NCBI RefSeq assembly: GCF_000739615.1
Contig: NZ_BATP01000039.1
Coordinates: 1 to 64,000 of the forward strand
Direction of reading: 5' to 3'
DNA length: 64,000 nt
Source of the DNA: Haloferula sp. BvORR071
GTDB lineage: Bacteria; Verrucomicrobiota; Verrucomicrobiia; Verrucomicrobiales; Akkermansiaceae
Each line of letters opens with the position of its first letter. Positions within the stretch are counted from its first letter, which is position 1. Below are positions 1-8,777 of the stretch, piece after piece. The position numbers and the translations under genes are program-made. The notes below the pieces were generated by a model. That model was not told the origin of the DNA. It saw only the letters and a list, made by a program, of their open reading frames with translations, and searched no databases.

Positions 1-165
1 CCAATCCGGGCTCTGGAAATGCTCGACGCTGGACGCGCGCTCTTGGCGCTTCTGGAAGTCCACGGTGAGCTGGATGCCGGAGGCCGCGTCGGCAAATTCG
101 TCCGGTTCGGTCATGATCCGATGCAGATGGCGGAAGCCGGGGGGGACTGTGACAGAGCGGGCCAC
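1..165 (-). CDS. 5' end of an unrecognised gene (truncated by window edge)
   Basis: An open frame runs off the left edge on the minus strand. It can begin at GTG 165 or ATG 114. The readable product includes VTVPPGFRHLH and MTEPDEFADAASG, has ordinary coding character and no signal peptide. It is transcribed divergently from the sulfatase at 241, so the roughly 75-125 bp between them should hold both promoters. About 40-55 residues are visible and no domain can be assigned. A regulator would fit the position, but that is only a guess. Confidence 0.45.
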   Translation of the reverse strand, partial: MARSVTVPPGFRHLHRIMTEPDEFADAASGIQLTVDFQKRQERASSVEHFQSPDW

Positions 166-240
166 GGCGGGATTTATGCGCAAAACGGATAGCAGGGGAA
201 GGAGGCGTTTTGGCAGCCTTGTAGTGTCTTTCCCCTCTCT

Positions 241-1677
241 ATGATCCGTAAGTTCCTTCCCCTGCGGCGCTGGCTCGCGCCGCTTTGCGTTCTCGCTTTC
301 TCCGCTCTTGGCTCATCGCTCCATGCCGCGGAGAAGGCCCCGAACATTCTCTACATCGTTGCCGATGACCTCGGCTGGAAGGATGTCGGCTTCCATGGCT
401 CGGCCGACATCAAGACCCCGAATCTCGACAAGCTGGCGGCGGAAGGTGCGCGTCTCGAACGCTTCTACGTGCAACCGATGTGCACCCCCACCCGTGCCGC
501 CCTGATGACCGGCCGCTACCCCTGCCGCTACGGCTTGCAGACGATCGTGATCCCCAGCAAGGGCACCTATGGCTTGGCCACGGATGAAGTGACCCTTCCG
601 GAGGTCCTCAAGGGAGCCGGCTACCGCACCGCCATGATCGGCAAGTGGCACCTGGGGCACGCGGACCGCAAGTACTGGCCCCGCCAGCGCGGTTTCGACT
701 ACCACTACGGCGCGGTGCTCGGGGAGATCGATTACTTCACTCACTCCGCCCACGATGTGCTCGACTGGCAGCGCGACAACCAGCCGGTGAAGGAGGAGGG
801 CTACGTGACCCAACTCTTAGGCGCGGATGCGGTGAAGCTGATCGATGGCCACGATACCACGAAGCCGCTCTTCCTCTACCTCGCCTTCACCGCGCCGCAC
901 GCGCCCTATCAGGCACCGCCGGAATACCTCGAGCGCTACAAGGGCATCGCCGATGAAACCAAGCGCGCCTACGCCGGCCAGATCACTTGCATGGATGACG
1001 AGATCGGCAAGGTGCTCGCCGCGCTGGACAAGAAGGGCATGCGCAAGGACACCCTGATCGTCTTCCACGGCGACAACGGCGGCACCCGCGATGCGGCGAT
1101 GACCGGCGAGAGCAAGGTCAAGACCGTGCCCTGTGACAACGGTCCACTCAAGGCTGGCAAGGGCACGCTTTACGAAGGCGGCACCCGCGTCCCGGCCTTC
1201 GCCAATTGGCCCGGCCATGTGACTGCCGGTGAAACGACGGAAACCATCCACGTGGTGGACATGCTGCCGACCCTCGCGAAGCTCGCGCAGGCCTCCACCG
1301 CCAAGTGCAAGCCGCTCGATGGCATCGATGTCTGGCCCGCGATCTCGGCAGGCAAGCCCTCGGGACGCGAGGAGATGCTCTACAATGTCGAGCCCTTCCG
1401 CGGTGCAATCCGCCAAGGCCCTTGGAAGTTGGTGTGGAAGAACATGTTGCCATCTTCGGTCGAGCTGTTCGATCTCTCGAAGGATCCCAACGAGACGACC
1501 AACCTTGCCACGGAGCAACCCGAGAAGGTGAAGGCCTTGCAAGCGCGTCTGGAGAAGCTCGCCTCGGAATCCGCCAAGCCGCTCTTCATGGAAACCGCGA
1601 TGCAGGCGGTCTTCAGCGGGATCTTCGGGCCTGCGCCGATTCCCACTGAAGATAACGCTGCCACTGCGGAACCCTGA
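241..1677 (+). CDS. Exported type I (formylglycine) sulfatase
   Basis: This 478-residue protein starts with a signal peptide (residues 1-30: twin Arg, hydrophobic core, then LHAAEK). The alkaline-phosphatase-fold sulfatase domain follows at once with NILYIVADDLGW, whose DD pair binds calcium. The sulfatase signature CTPTRAALMTGR has Cys81 as the residue to be converted to formylglycine. GKWHLG near 135 and HGDNGG near 275 are further active-site segments. The Cys-type motif needs an anaerobic or FGE-type maturase, which is not in this window. Family knowledge suggests hydrolysis of sulfate esters on polysaccharides or arylsulfates in the periplasm, with an arylsulfatase-B-like layout. The substrate cannot be read from sequence. 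No Shine-Dalgarno is evident before the ATG. Confidence 0.93.
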   Translation: MIRKFLPLRRWLAPLCVLAFSALGSSLHAAEKAPNILYIVADDLGWKDVGFHGSADIKTPNLDKLAAEGARLERFYVQPMCTPTRAALMTGRYPCRYGLQTIVIPSKGTYGLATDEVTLPEVLKGAGYRTAMIGKWHLGHADRKYWPRQRGFDYHYGAVLGEIDYFTHSAHDVLDWQRDNQPVKEEGYVTQLLGADAVKLIDGHDTTKPLFLYLAFTAPHAPYQAPPEYLERYKGIADETKRAYAGQITCMDDEIGKVLAALDKKGMRKDTLIVFHGDNGGTRDAAMTGESKVKTVPCDNGPLKAGKGTLYEGGTRVPAFANWPGHVTAGETTETIHVVDMLPTLAKLAQASTAKCKPLDGIDVWPAISAGKPSGREEMLYNVEPFRGAIRQGPWKLVWKNMLPSSVELFDLSKDPNETTNLATEQPEKVKALQARLEKLASESAKPLFMETAMQAVFSGIFGPAPIPTEDNAATAEP

Positions 1678-1713
1678 GAAGCTCGGTTCACCCTCATCAT
1701 ATCCGCACCCGCC

Positions 1714-1805
1714 AGAGGGAACGGAGGCAGCTCGAAGTCGCCAGGCCGCGGTCCGGGGGGACGCAGTCAGCCCGGTGTTTCGGCTCCCGCCACTCCGTTC
1801 CCTCT
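1714..1805. repeat. 13-bp perfect inverted repeat enclosing a 66-nt loop
   Basis: The stretch AGAGGGAACGGAG at 1714-1726 is exactly complementary to CTCCGTTCCCTCT at 1793-1805. The pair lies between the sulfatase stop and the SYLF lipoprotein start at 1876. The enclosed 66 nt are GC-rich and can fold further. It could be a structured leader of the lipoprotein gene, a processed 3' end of the sulfatase transcript, or a small repeat unit. There is no T-tract, so it is not a classical terminator. Confidence 0.5.
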
Positions 1806-1875
1806 ATCTATTTCCTTGTCGCGCTGCCCAACGCATGACTCGACTCTCCTGATCTCTCTGACAATAAGCACTCAC

Positions 1876-2454
1876 GTGAAACAGATCCTCTCTTCCCTCA
1901 AGACCGCCGTCGGACTCGCCATCGCCGCCCTGACCCTGAGCCAATGTGCCACCGGCCCGACCAGCAGTGGTTCCAGCGCCTCGCAGATCGCCACGGACTC
2001 GCGCGTCGCCCTGCGGTCTCTCTATCAACAGAACCCGAAGGCCCGCCAGCTCGGCGCCCACGCCAAGGGGATCCTGGTCTTCCCGGCGATAACCAAGGGC
2101 GGCTTCATGCTGGGTGGCATGGGTGGCAACGGCGCCCTGGTCCGTCCCGATGGCAGCATCCACGACTTCTATCAGACCGGCGGCCTGTCCTATGGCCTGC
2201 AAGCCGGGGTCCAGAAATACGGCTACGCCCTCTTCCTGATGGACCGCGAGGCCTTCGTGAATATCAACCGTGCTGAGGGCTGGGAAATTGGCAGCAGTCC
2301 CAGCCTCGTGATCGTGGACAAGGGCAAGGCCAGCTCGCTCTCCACCACCACGATTGACAAAGGCACCTACGCTTTCTTCTTTAATCAGACTGGCCTCATG
2401 GGCGGGCTCGGGCTGCAAGGCTCGAAGATCACCCGTATCCATCCGGCCCGCTAA
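1876..2454 (+). CDS. SYLF/Ysc84-domain lipoprotein
   Basis: The chosen start is GTG 1876, because it gives a clean lipoprotein signal: VKQILSSLKTAVGLAIA, then the lipobox LSQC with the acylated Cys about 24 residues in. A longer frame from TTG 1816 would bury this signal. The mature protein carries the SYLF (Ysc84) lipid-binding domain: GILVFPAITKGGFMLGG, a Gly-rich stretch, SYGLQAGVQ, a SLVIVDKG segment and a Gly-rich C-terminus (GLGLQGSKITRI). Family members bind phosphoinositide-like or acidic lipids; bacterial versions are small envelope lipoproteins of unclear role. The gene sits 23 bp upstream of a beta-barrel protein and is probably co-transcribed with it. Confidence 0.85.
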   Translation: MKQILSSLKTAVGLAIAALTLSQCATGPTSSGSSASQIATDSRVALRSLYQQNPKARQLGAHAKGILVFPAITKGGFMLGGMGGNGALVRPDGSIHDFYQTGGLSYGLQAGVQKYGYALFLMDREAFVNINRAEGWEIGSSPSLVIVDKGKASSLSTTTIDKGTYAFFFNQTGLMGGLGLQGSKITRIHPAR

Positions 2455-2477
2455 GCTGAATCCAAGTTCCTGCACTC

Positions 2478-3224
2478 ATGAAAGCAGCTCTCGCTTCCCT
2501 GTCTCTTCTCACCACACTGGCGTCCGCCCAATCCGGCACGGACTCTTCCGACTGGGAATTCACCCTGGCGCTCTACGCCCCGATGATGGGCTTGGACGGC
2601 AACATCGGCGTTGCTGGTTTGCCCACCGCCAATGTGGACATGTCCTTCAGCGACGTCTTCGATCAACTTGATGCCGGCCTGAGCGGCGCCTTCGAAGCGC
2701 GCAAGGGGCCGTGGTCGATCACGGCGGATGCGATCTGGATGAAGGTCTCCGCCTCAGCGCCAGGAGGCATCGGCCAGTCCTACCTCCGGCTGGGCGAGGA
2801 TCAGGTCACGGCCTCGCTCTCGCTGGGCTTCGAGTTTTATGGTAGCGAGACGAGCAGCCTCGATCTGGTCGGCGGTGTCGCGCTGAGCAGCATCGATGCA
2901 GACCTGGACCTTATCACCCCGAATTTGCCGGTGAAGATCCGCTCGGCCTCCGGTTCGCAGGAGTGGCTGGATCCCTTCATCGGCCTCCGCTATCGCCAGC
3001 AACTCGGCGACTGCTGGACCATCTTCGCCAGCGGCAACTACGGCAGCTTCGATGTCTCTTCGGAGGAATACTGGCAGGCCGTCGCCGGGGTCAGCTACCG
3101 TCTCAACGATTGCACCTCGCTTGCTCTGGCTTACCGCGCGATCTCCGTCGACTATCATCAAAGCGGCTTCGTCTACGATGTGGTGAGCAGCGGCCCGAAT
3201 CTCGGTCTGGTGTTCAATTTCTGA
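2478..3224 (+). CDS. Outer-membrane beta-barrel protein
   Basis: The product is 248 residues with a signal peptide (MKAALASLSLLTTLASAQS). The remainder alternates polar and hydrophobic residues in beta-strand fashion, with many Tyr/Phe/Trp girdle residues, and ends on an aromatic (GLVFNF), the usual C-terminal signature for outer-membrane insertion by Bam. It resembles small 8- to 12-strand barrels of the OMP_b-brl type, with no enzyme motif. It follows the SYLF lipoprotein by 23 bp, suggesting a two-gene envelope operon, and is followed by a strong intrinsic terminator. Its ligand or transport function is unknown. Confidence 0.8.
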   Translation: MKAALASLSLLTTLASAQSGTDSSDWEFTLALYAPMMGLDGNIGVAGLPTANVDMSFSDVFDQLDAGLSGAFEARKGPWSITADAIWMKVSASAPGGIGQSYLRLGEDQVTASLSLGFEFYGSETSSLDLVGGVALSSIDADLDLITPNLPVKIRSASGSQEWLDPFIGLRYRQQLGDCWTIFASGNYGSFDVSSEEYWQAVAGVSYRLNDCTSLALAYRAISVDYHQSGFVYDVVSSGPNLGLVFNF

Positions 3225-3233
3225 AGAACCCGG

Positions 3234-3274
3234 CAAAAGAAACGGCATTTCCCGCAAGGGAAATGCCGTTTTGC
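3234..3274. terminator. Strong bidirectional hairpin terminator with GNRA loop
   Basis: A perfect 14-bp stem (AAACGGCATTTCCC at 3240-3253 with its complement at 3258-3271) is closed by a GCAA tetraloop. The arms extend into A- and T-rich flanks on both sides, so it can end transcription of both the beta-barrel gene (+) and the convergent GH2 gene (-). Confidence 0.9.
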
Positions 3275-3299
3275 ATTGAGGCTATTGTAAGCCGTTGAA

Positions 3300-5573
3300 T
3301 CACTCCGCCGTCAGCGGCGCGTGGATCTTCTTCAGATCCTCCGCAGAGATCTTCTGCACTTTGCGGTCGTAGGTCATCAGACCGTTGATCTCTTCCTCCA
3401 CATCCGTGGTCTGGGTGTAGACCCCGCCGGAGACGCCCTTGGCCTTGAGCTCGGTCAGCACCTGGATCGACTTCTCGTAGCGCTGGCGATATTCCTCGAT
3501 GCTCTTCGGCAGGCCACCGTAGCCCCAATTGCCCTTGCTCTCATCCCAGAGGTGATCCTTCACCGGCCAGCCGTGGCCGCCGAATTCACCGACCACCTTG
3601 ATGAAGTCCTTGTAGCGGGGATCGTTCGTCGGATAGCCCGGATCGGGATAGTGGTGCAGATCCGCGATCGCACCCACCGGCCAGAAGTTGCCGCCGCTCG
3701 CGATGTTCACCAGGCGGGTCGGGTCGCGCTTCACCAGCCATTCGCCCACTTCCATGGTGCGGTGCTGGCCCCACGCTTCGTTGAAGGGCGTCCACACCAC
3801 GATGCTGGGGAAGTTCCCCAAGGTCGTGATCATCGCATCAAGCTCCGCCATCCATTGCAGATGGTCGTCCTCGTTCCACTCCGCATCCTTCGGATTGAGA
3901 TCGAACTTCGTCCACGGCGGGCTCTCGCCACCGCTCACCTGGTCCTGCCAGACCAGCATGCCGATCTGGTCGCAGTGGTAGTAGTAGCGGCGCGGCTCCA
4001 CCTTGATGTGCTTGCGGATCATGTTGAAGCCCGCGTCCTTCAGCCACTTGATCTCGAATGCGATTGCCTCGTCGGACGGCGGTGCCAGCAAGCCATCAGG
4101 CCACCAACCCTGGTCCAGCGGACCCCAGTGGAAGATCGGCTTGTCATTCAGCGTGAAGCGCCAGTTGCCATCCTTGTCCTGCGCACGGCCGACCTTGCGG
4201 ATGCCCGTGTAGCTGGTGACCTCATCGCCACCGGGGATGCTCACCTTGATGTCGTAGAGGAAGGGGCTGTCCGGCGACCACAGCTTGGGATTCGGCACCT
4301 TCATCTTGATCAGGCCGCCCTTCGATTCCGCCACCACCTTGCCGCCATCCAGCACCTCCGCGTGCAGGGAAGTATTTGCGGAGTCCAGGCCGATGAGCTT
4401 CGGCACGATCTTGATCTCGCCGGTCGCGATGTCAGTCGTGATCGCCAGATCCTCGATGCGCTTTTCCGGCACTTCCTCCAGCCACACCGTCTGCCAAATG
4501 CCCGAGTTGCGGGTGTAGAAGATGCCGCCGGGATCGAGCACCTGCTTGCCGCGCAGCTGCGCGCCGCCGGTCGCGTCTTCCACCCGCACCGTGATGGTGT
4601 TGTCGCTGTCCTTCAGCGTGTCCGTGATGTCGTAGCTGAAAGGCAAGTTGCCGCCGGTGTGGGTGCCGAGCTCCTGTTCGTTGCACCAGACCGTGGTCTT
4701 ATAGTCCACCGCCTCGAAGCGGATGAAGGTGCGCTTCCCTTCCTTGGCCTTCGCCTCGATCGGACGGCGATACCACAGCGCCTCATGCGGCTGCAACATG
4801 CGGCTCACGCCGGAGAGCTTCGATTCGATCGGGTAGGGCACCAGGATCTTGCCGGCCCAAGTCTGCGGAGCCTTCACCCGCAGGTTGGTGATCGCATAGT
4901 CCCACTTGCCATTGAGATTGGTCCACTCCTTCCGCTGGAGCTGCGGCCGCGGATACTCGCGCCAGGCATTCTCCGCGGTGACCTTCTCACCCCACGGCGT
5001 GATCAGCGGCGAGCGCACCGCACCATCGCTGCCCACCAGACTGCGCAGGTCCGGCGGGGAATCAAAGTCGACCACATGCGCATCGATGTATTGGCCGCCG
5101 CTTCCCTGATGACAGTGCACCGCGATCAGATTCTCTCCCGTCTTGAGTGCGGAGCGTTCCGCAGCATCCAGCAGGACGAAGAAGTAGGAGGTCGAGTATT
5201 TCTCGAACTTCCGGATCTCCTTGCCGTTCAGATAGACCTCCGCTTCGTCATCGTGGTGGATGAAGAGCGCCGCATTCGTTGGCACCTCCTTCAGCTCGAA
5301 GCCGCGGCGGAGCCAGATGTCGTTGGTCGTCCACTCGGTGTTCACCACCCCGCCCGGGGCGCGCTTCTCGCCTTCCTTGCCGCCGAAGCCACCGGGGCCG
5401 GATTTCCAGGCAGCGTCGTCAAATCCCGGGGCCTCCCAGCCCTTCGCGGGTTTGTCGGTCGTGTATTTCCAGATGGCGGCGGTGGTCTGCTGCGCTCCGG
5501 CCATCGCGGGCAGGAGGGCGGCAGCCGCAGCCACGGCAGGCATCAGCCAGCGGGGTATTCTCAGCGTTCTCAT
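3300..5573 (-). CDS. Exported glycoside hydrolase family 2 (beta-galactosidase/glucuronidase-like)
   Basis: Start ATG 5573 is preferred over longer frames, since it gives a signal peptide (MRTLRIPRWLMPAVAAAAAL...AGA). The 757-residue protein has an extra N-terminal jelly-roll ligand-binding module (about 30-190), a GH2 sugar-binding domain (PRPQLQRKEWTNLNG... about 220-400), an Ig-like domain and a C-terminal TIM barrel. FNMIRKHIKVEPRRYYYHCD is the barrel entry. The catalytic acid/base is in WTPFNEAWGQ (near residue 600) and the nucleophile is probably Glu of VVGEFGG (near 660). GH2 enzymes hydrolyse beta-linked galactose, glucuronate, mannose and similar sugars; which sugar is not decided by these motifs. 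It is divergent from the dehydrogenase at 5839. Confidence 0.92.
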   Translation of the reverse strand: MRTLRIPRWLMPAVAAAAALLPAMAGAQQTTAAIWKYTTDKPAKGWEAPGFDDAAWKSGPGGFGGKEGEKRAPGGVVNTEWTTNDIWLRRGFELKEVPTNAALFIHHDDEAEVYLNGKEIRKFEKYSTSYFFVLLDAAERSALKTGENLIAVHCHQGSGGQYIDAHVVDFDSPPDLRSLVGSDGAVRSPLITPWGEKVTAENAWREYPRPQLQRKEWTNLNGKWDYAITNLRVKAPQTWAGKILVPYPIESKLSGVSRMLQPHEALWYRRPIEAKAKEGKRTFIRFEAVDYKTTVWCNEQELGTHTGGNLPFSYDITDTLKDSDNTITVRVEDATGGAQLRGKQVLDPGGIFYTRNSGIWQTVWLEEVPEKRIEDLAITTDIATGEIKIVPKLIGLDSANTSLHAEVLDGGKVVAESKGGLIKMKVPNPKLWSPDSPFLYDIKVSIPGGDEVTSYTGIRKVGRAQDKDGNWRFTLNDKPIFHWGPLDQGWWPDGLLAPPSDEAIAFEIKWLKDAGFNMIRKHIKVEPRRYYYHCDQIGMLVWQDQVSGGESPPWTKFDLNPKDAEWNEDDHLQWMAELDAMITTLGNFPSIVVWTPFNEAWGQHRTMEVGEWLVKRDPTRLVNIASGGNFWPVGAIADLHHYPDPGYPTNDPRYKDFIKVVGEFGGHGWPVKDHLWDESKGNWGYGGLPKSIEEYRQRYEKSIQVLTELKAKGVSGGVYTQTTDVEEEINGLMTYDRKVQKISAEDLKKIHAPLTAE

Positions 5574-5838
5574 AAAATGGGGATGGCGAAAAGTTGGCCC
5601 GTGATACGCGTTTGATGGGCGAATCTTCCGTCTTCTTTGTGACATTCTGCCGCAGGAGTGCTCCCGGGCCTGCCAGCGGGCTGGGGGATTTGAGATCTGG
5701 AAATCAGCTAAACACGATTGGATCTCCCCTCCCGCAAGTTCTTTCCCAACCCGGGAAATATTTCCGCACTCCACCTTGTCCCCACTATCGGGGATCGCTG
5801 AAAGGGGCAGGCCAAGCCTCCCGTTCCGCCGGTCGATC
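5574..5838. promoter_or_regulatory. Divergent intergenic region, GH2 gene / sugar dehydrogenase
   Basis: This 265-bp non-coding spacer separates two divergent exported sugar-related genes and must carry promoters for both. No clear operator palindrome or -35/-10 pair stands out by eye. Longer reading frames extend into it from both genes, but the signal peptides begin at 5573 and 5839. Confidence 0.5.
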
Positions 5839-8481
5839 ATGACCAAACATCCCGCGCTGTTCCTCCTTCTGCTGCCCTTGCTGGGTTCGGCGCCCGCCGC
5901 TGAAGCCCCACCCGACTATCGCTTCAAGGTGGAGTCCCTGCTCGAGGGAATGCCGCAGCCGATGCAGATGCAATTCGCGCCGGACGGGCGGATCTTCTTC
6001 AACGAGATCGCGGGGAAGGTGAAAGTCTTCGACCCGAAGACCCGCGCGATGAAGGAAGTCGGATCGCTGAAGGTCACCAACGCAATGGAGAACGGTCTGC
6101 TCGGCATGACCCTCGATCCGAAGTTCGCATCCAACCACCGGATCTATCTCCTCCACTCGCCCCCGGATTTCGAGGGCCAGATCCTCAGCCGCTTCGAGGT
6201 GAAGGACGACCAGCTCGACATGGCGAGTCGCAAGGACCTGCTGACCTACGCCGAGCAGCGCAAGGAGTGCTGCCACCACGCCGGCGCCCTGCGCTTCGGT
6301 CCGGACGGCTGCCTCTACATCTCAACTGGCGACAATACCAACCCCTTCGGCTCGGACGGCTTCTCGCCGCTGGATGAACGCGACGGCCGCAGCCCCTGGG
6401 ACTCCCAGAAATCCGCCGCGAATACCAATGACCTGCGCGGCAAGATCCTGCGGATCCTTCCGAAGGACGACGGCAGCTACGAGATCCCCAATGGCAACCT
6501 CTTCCCGAAAGACACGCAGGGCACCCGCCCGGAGATCTACGCCATGGGCTTCCGCAATCCCTGGCGCTTCTCCATCGATGCGGCCACCGGCGTGCTCTAC
6601 GTCGGCGATGTCGGCCCCGATTCCGGCGAGACCCGTGCCGACCGCGGGCCGAACGGCTTCGATACCCTGAACCGCGTCGCCCGGCCGGGGAACTACGGCT
6701 GGCCCTACTCGCGCGGCAAGGAACTCTACCACGAGTTCGACTTCGTTGCGAACAAGGCGGGCGCGGCCTTCGATCCTGCGGCTCCGCTCAACAACAGCCC
6801 GAACAACACCGGCCTCAAGAAGCTGCCGCCGGTCCAGCCGCCCATGATCTGGTATCCCGGCCGGCCGACGAAGGATTTCCCCTTGCTCGGTGGCGGCGGT
6901 CGGACGGCCTGCGGCGGCCCCGTCTTCCATTACAAGCCGGAGTTCGCGAAGAGCGGCGGCTTCCCGGCCTACTATGACCGCAGTATTATTTTCTATGACT
7001 GGCAGCGGCCGGGGATGTTCTGGCTGCGGCTCGATGACAAGGGCGGCCTGAAGGAGATGGAGCCCTTCACGAATGTCATTCGCCTGGCCCAGGGCGCCGA
7101 TGACAAGAGCGGGCGCTTCCAGATCAAGCGCCCGGTGGACATGTGCTTCGGTCCCGATGGTGCGCTCTACGTGATGGACTACGGTGAGACTTGGGGCGCG
7201 AACAAGGACGCGCAGCTGGTGAAGATCTCCTTCCAGTCCGGCAACCTCGATCCGGTGGCGAAGATCAAGGCGGAGAATACCAGCGGCCCCGAGCCGCTCA
7301 CCGTCGCCCTCTCCGCGGAGGAGTCCTATGACCGCGAAGGCCAGCCGCTGCGCTACCAATGGAGCGTGGAGCCGGGTGGTAAAGTGGTGGGCTCCGGAGT
7401 GAAGGCCAGCGTCACCATCCCCCAACCCGGCAACTACAGCATCAAGCTGAAGGTCGCCGATCCGCAGGGAGCTCTCGCGGAGACCACCGTCGCCGCGACC
7501 GTGGGCAACCACTTGCCGGAAGTCCGCTTTCTGGAACCTGTGGAAGGCAGCTTCATCGATCCGGGTCAGGCACTCCGTTACCAGCTCGCGGTTCATGATA
7601 CGGAGGACGGCGATAGTGGCCAGAAGGCCGCCGAAATGGATTACCGCACCTTGGTCAATGCCGCATGGAAGTCCTCTAACAAGGATGCCGGCGTGGAGAC
7701 CGGCCTGGCACTCATGAAGCAGAATGACTGCTTCAACTGCCACTCGGTCGACCAGAAGCTGGTCGGCCCGCCCTTGCTCGATATCGCCAGCCGCTATCGC
7801 GGCAAGACGGATGCCGTGGAGCCCGCCGTGCAGCGCGTGATCAAGGGCTCCTCCGGCGTCTGGGGTGAGGTCGGTATGCTGCCGCACCCGCAGATCAATC
7901 TCGATGAAGCCAATATCATCGTCCGCTGGATCCTCTCGCTGGAGCCCGGCAAGGCCACGCCATCGCTGATGCGCGGCTTGAGCGGTGAACTGAAGGTGCC
8001 GAAGGACACGGCGCTGGAGGGCGGCGTGATTGAGGCCACCTATACCGATACCGGCAAGTCACCCGCGGGACCGCTCGCGACCACCGCCACGCTGCATCTG
8101 CTGCCGCGCCGTCTTCAAGCCGAGTCCGGCAAGGTCGAAGGAGCGAAGATCCTGGGTGGCGAAGGCTCCCAAGCCCAGTTTGTCGGTTCAATCGACCACG
8201 GCCACCGGATCTCCTTCGGCCGGGTGCAACTCGACACCAGCAGCGGCGTGACCTTCCGCGCCTCCAGCGGCAATGTCGGTGGCAGCATCGAACTCCACGA
8301 CGGCTCGGCCAATGGTCCCCTGATCGCGAAGGTGGACGTTCCGAATACCGGAGCCTGGGCAAACTGGCGCGAGTTCAAATCCCCGCTCGCCGTCAAAGGC
8401 TCCGTCGATCTGGTCGTCGTCTTCGTCAACCCCGGCAAGGGCGGCCTGATGAACCTGGACTGGCTGCAATTCGATCCCTGA
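5839..8481 (+). CDS. Exported glucose/sorbosone dehydrogenase-PKD-cytochrome c-carbohydrate-binding fusion
   Basis: Start ATG 5839 gives a signal peptide (MTKHPALFLLLLPLLGSAPAAEA). The 880-residue protein reads as a six-bladed soluble quinoprotein glucose/sorbosone dehydrogenase domain (about 25-475: QFAPDGRIFFNEIAGKVKVF, CCHHAGALRFGPDG, YAMGFRNPWRF, GPDGALYVMDYGE). A PKD/Ig domain follows (about 485-560), then a class I cytochrome c (heme motif CFNCH near 630 with a candidate distal Met in GMLPHP). A CBM6-like beta-sandwich ends it (about 765-880: RLQAESGKVEG ... GLMNLDWLQFDP). It presumably oxidises a polysaccharide-linked or free sugar and passes electrons to its own heme. The real substrate and cofactor are not proven by sequence. 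Confidence 0.9.
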   Translation: MTKHPALFLLLLPLLGSAPAAEAPPDYRFKVESLLEGMPQPMQMQFAPDGRIFFNEIAGKVKVFDPKTRAMKEVGSLKVTNAMENGLLGMTLDPKFASNHRIYLLHSPPDFEGQILSRFEVKDDQLDMASRKDLLTYAEQRKECCHHAGALRFGPDGCLYISTGDNTNPFGSDGFSPLDERDGRSPWDSQKSAANTNDLRGKILRILPKDDGSYEIPNGNLFPKDTQGTRPEIYAMGFRNPWRFSIDAATGVLYVGDVGPDSGETRADRGPNGFDTLNRVARPGNYGWPYSRGKELYHEFDFVANKAGAAFDPAAPLNNSPNNTGLKKLPPVQPPMIWYPGRPTKDFPLLGGGGRTACGGPVFHYKPEFAKSGGFPAYYDRSIIFYDWQRPGMFWLRLDDKGGLKEMEPFTNVIRLAQGADDKSGRFQIKRPVDMCFGPDGALYVMDYGETWGANKDAQLVKISFQSGNLDPVAKIKAENTSGPEPLTVALSAEESYDREGQPLRYQWSVEPGGKVVGSGVKASVTIPQPGNYSIKLKVADPQGALAETTVAATVGNHLPEVRFLEPVEGSFIDPGQALRYQLAVHDTEDGDSGQKAAEMDYRTLVNAAWKSSNKDAGVETGLALMKQNDCFNCHSVDQKLVGPPLLDIASRYRGKTDAVEPAVQRVIKGSSGVWGEVGMLPHPQINLDEANIIVRWILSLEPGKATPSLMRGLSGELKVPKDTALEGGVIEATYTDTGKSPAGPLATTATLHLLPRRLQAESGKVEGAKILGGEGSQAQFVGSIDHGHRISFGRVQLDTSSGVTFRASSGNVGGSIELHDGSANGPLIAKVDVPNTGAWANWREFKSPLAVKGSVDLVVVFVNPGKGGLMNLDWLQFDP

Positions 8482-8660
8482 AGCGACCTGCTCCCTTACC
8501 TGTAGCGGTGTCTATGACCTTCGCACTTCGGCGGCCACAAGCCGCATCGTCAGATCCCCGCCTCACCCTCATCGTAGCTTCCTAAGGAAGGTTCCTGCTA
8601 TCCGGATTTTCAGACAGCCTCGAATGACACTCACCCAAGGCGTTTCCCTCGGGGGTTTTT

Positions 8661-8710
8661 CGTCCCAACGGGACGGCTCATAATAGCCCGGCACGAGGAA
8701 CGAAGCCGGG
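8661..8710. repeat. Degenerate copy of a structured intergenic repeat
   Basis: Two adjacent hairpins are present: CGTCCC-AAC-GGGACG at 8661-8675 and CCCGGC ... GCCGGG at 8687-8710. The same order (TCCC-AAC-GGGA stem, then a CCCGG stem) recurs at 39354-39410. They are probably two members of one dispersed element. This lies in the 900-bp gap after the dehydrogenase gene. Confidence 0.5.
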
Positions 8711-8777
8711 GAAAGGTCCCTCACGGAATCGGCCTTTTCTCCGCGCCATCAGCCGCCTTGCTCCGCAAGTTGCAACT

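Noticed and set aside
3321-5615. A long (764-codon) plus-strand open frame opposite the GH2 gene
   Set aside because: It is antisense to a clear, motif-complete glycosidase; its Leu/His/Arg-rich composition is typical of shadow frames in GC-rich genes.
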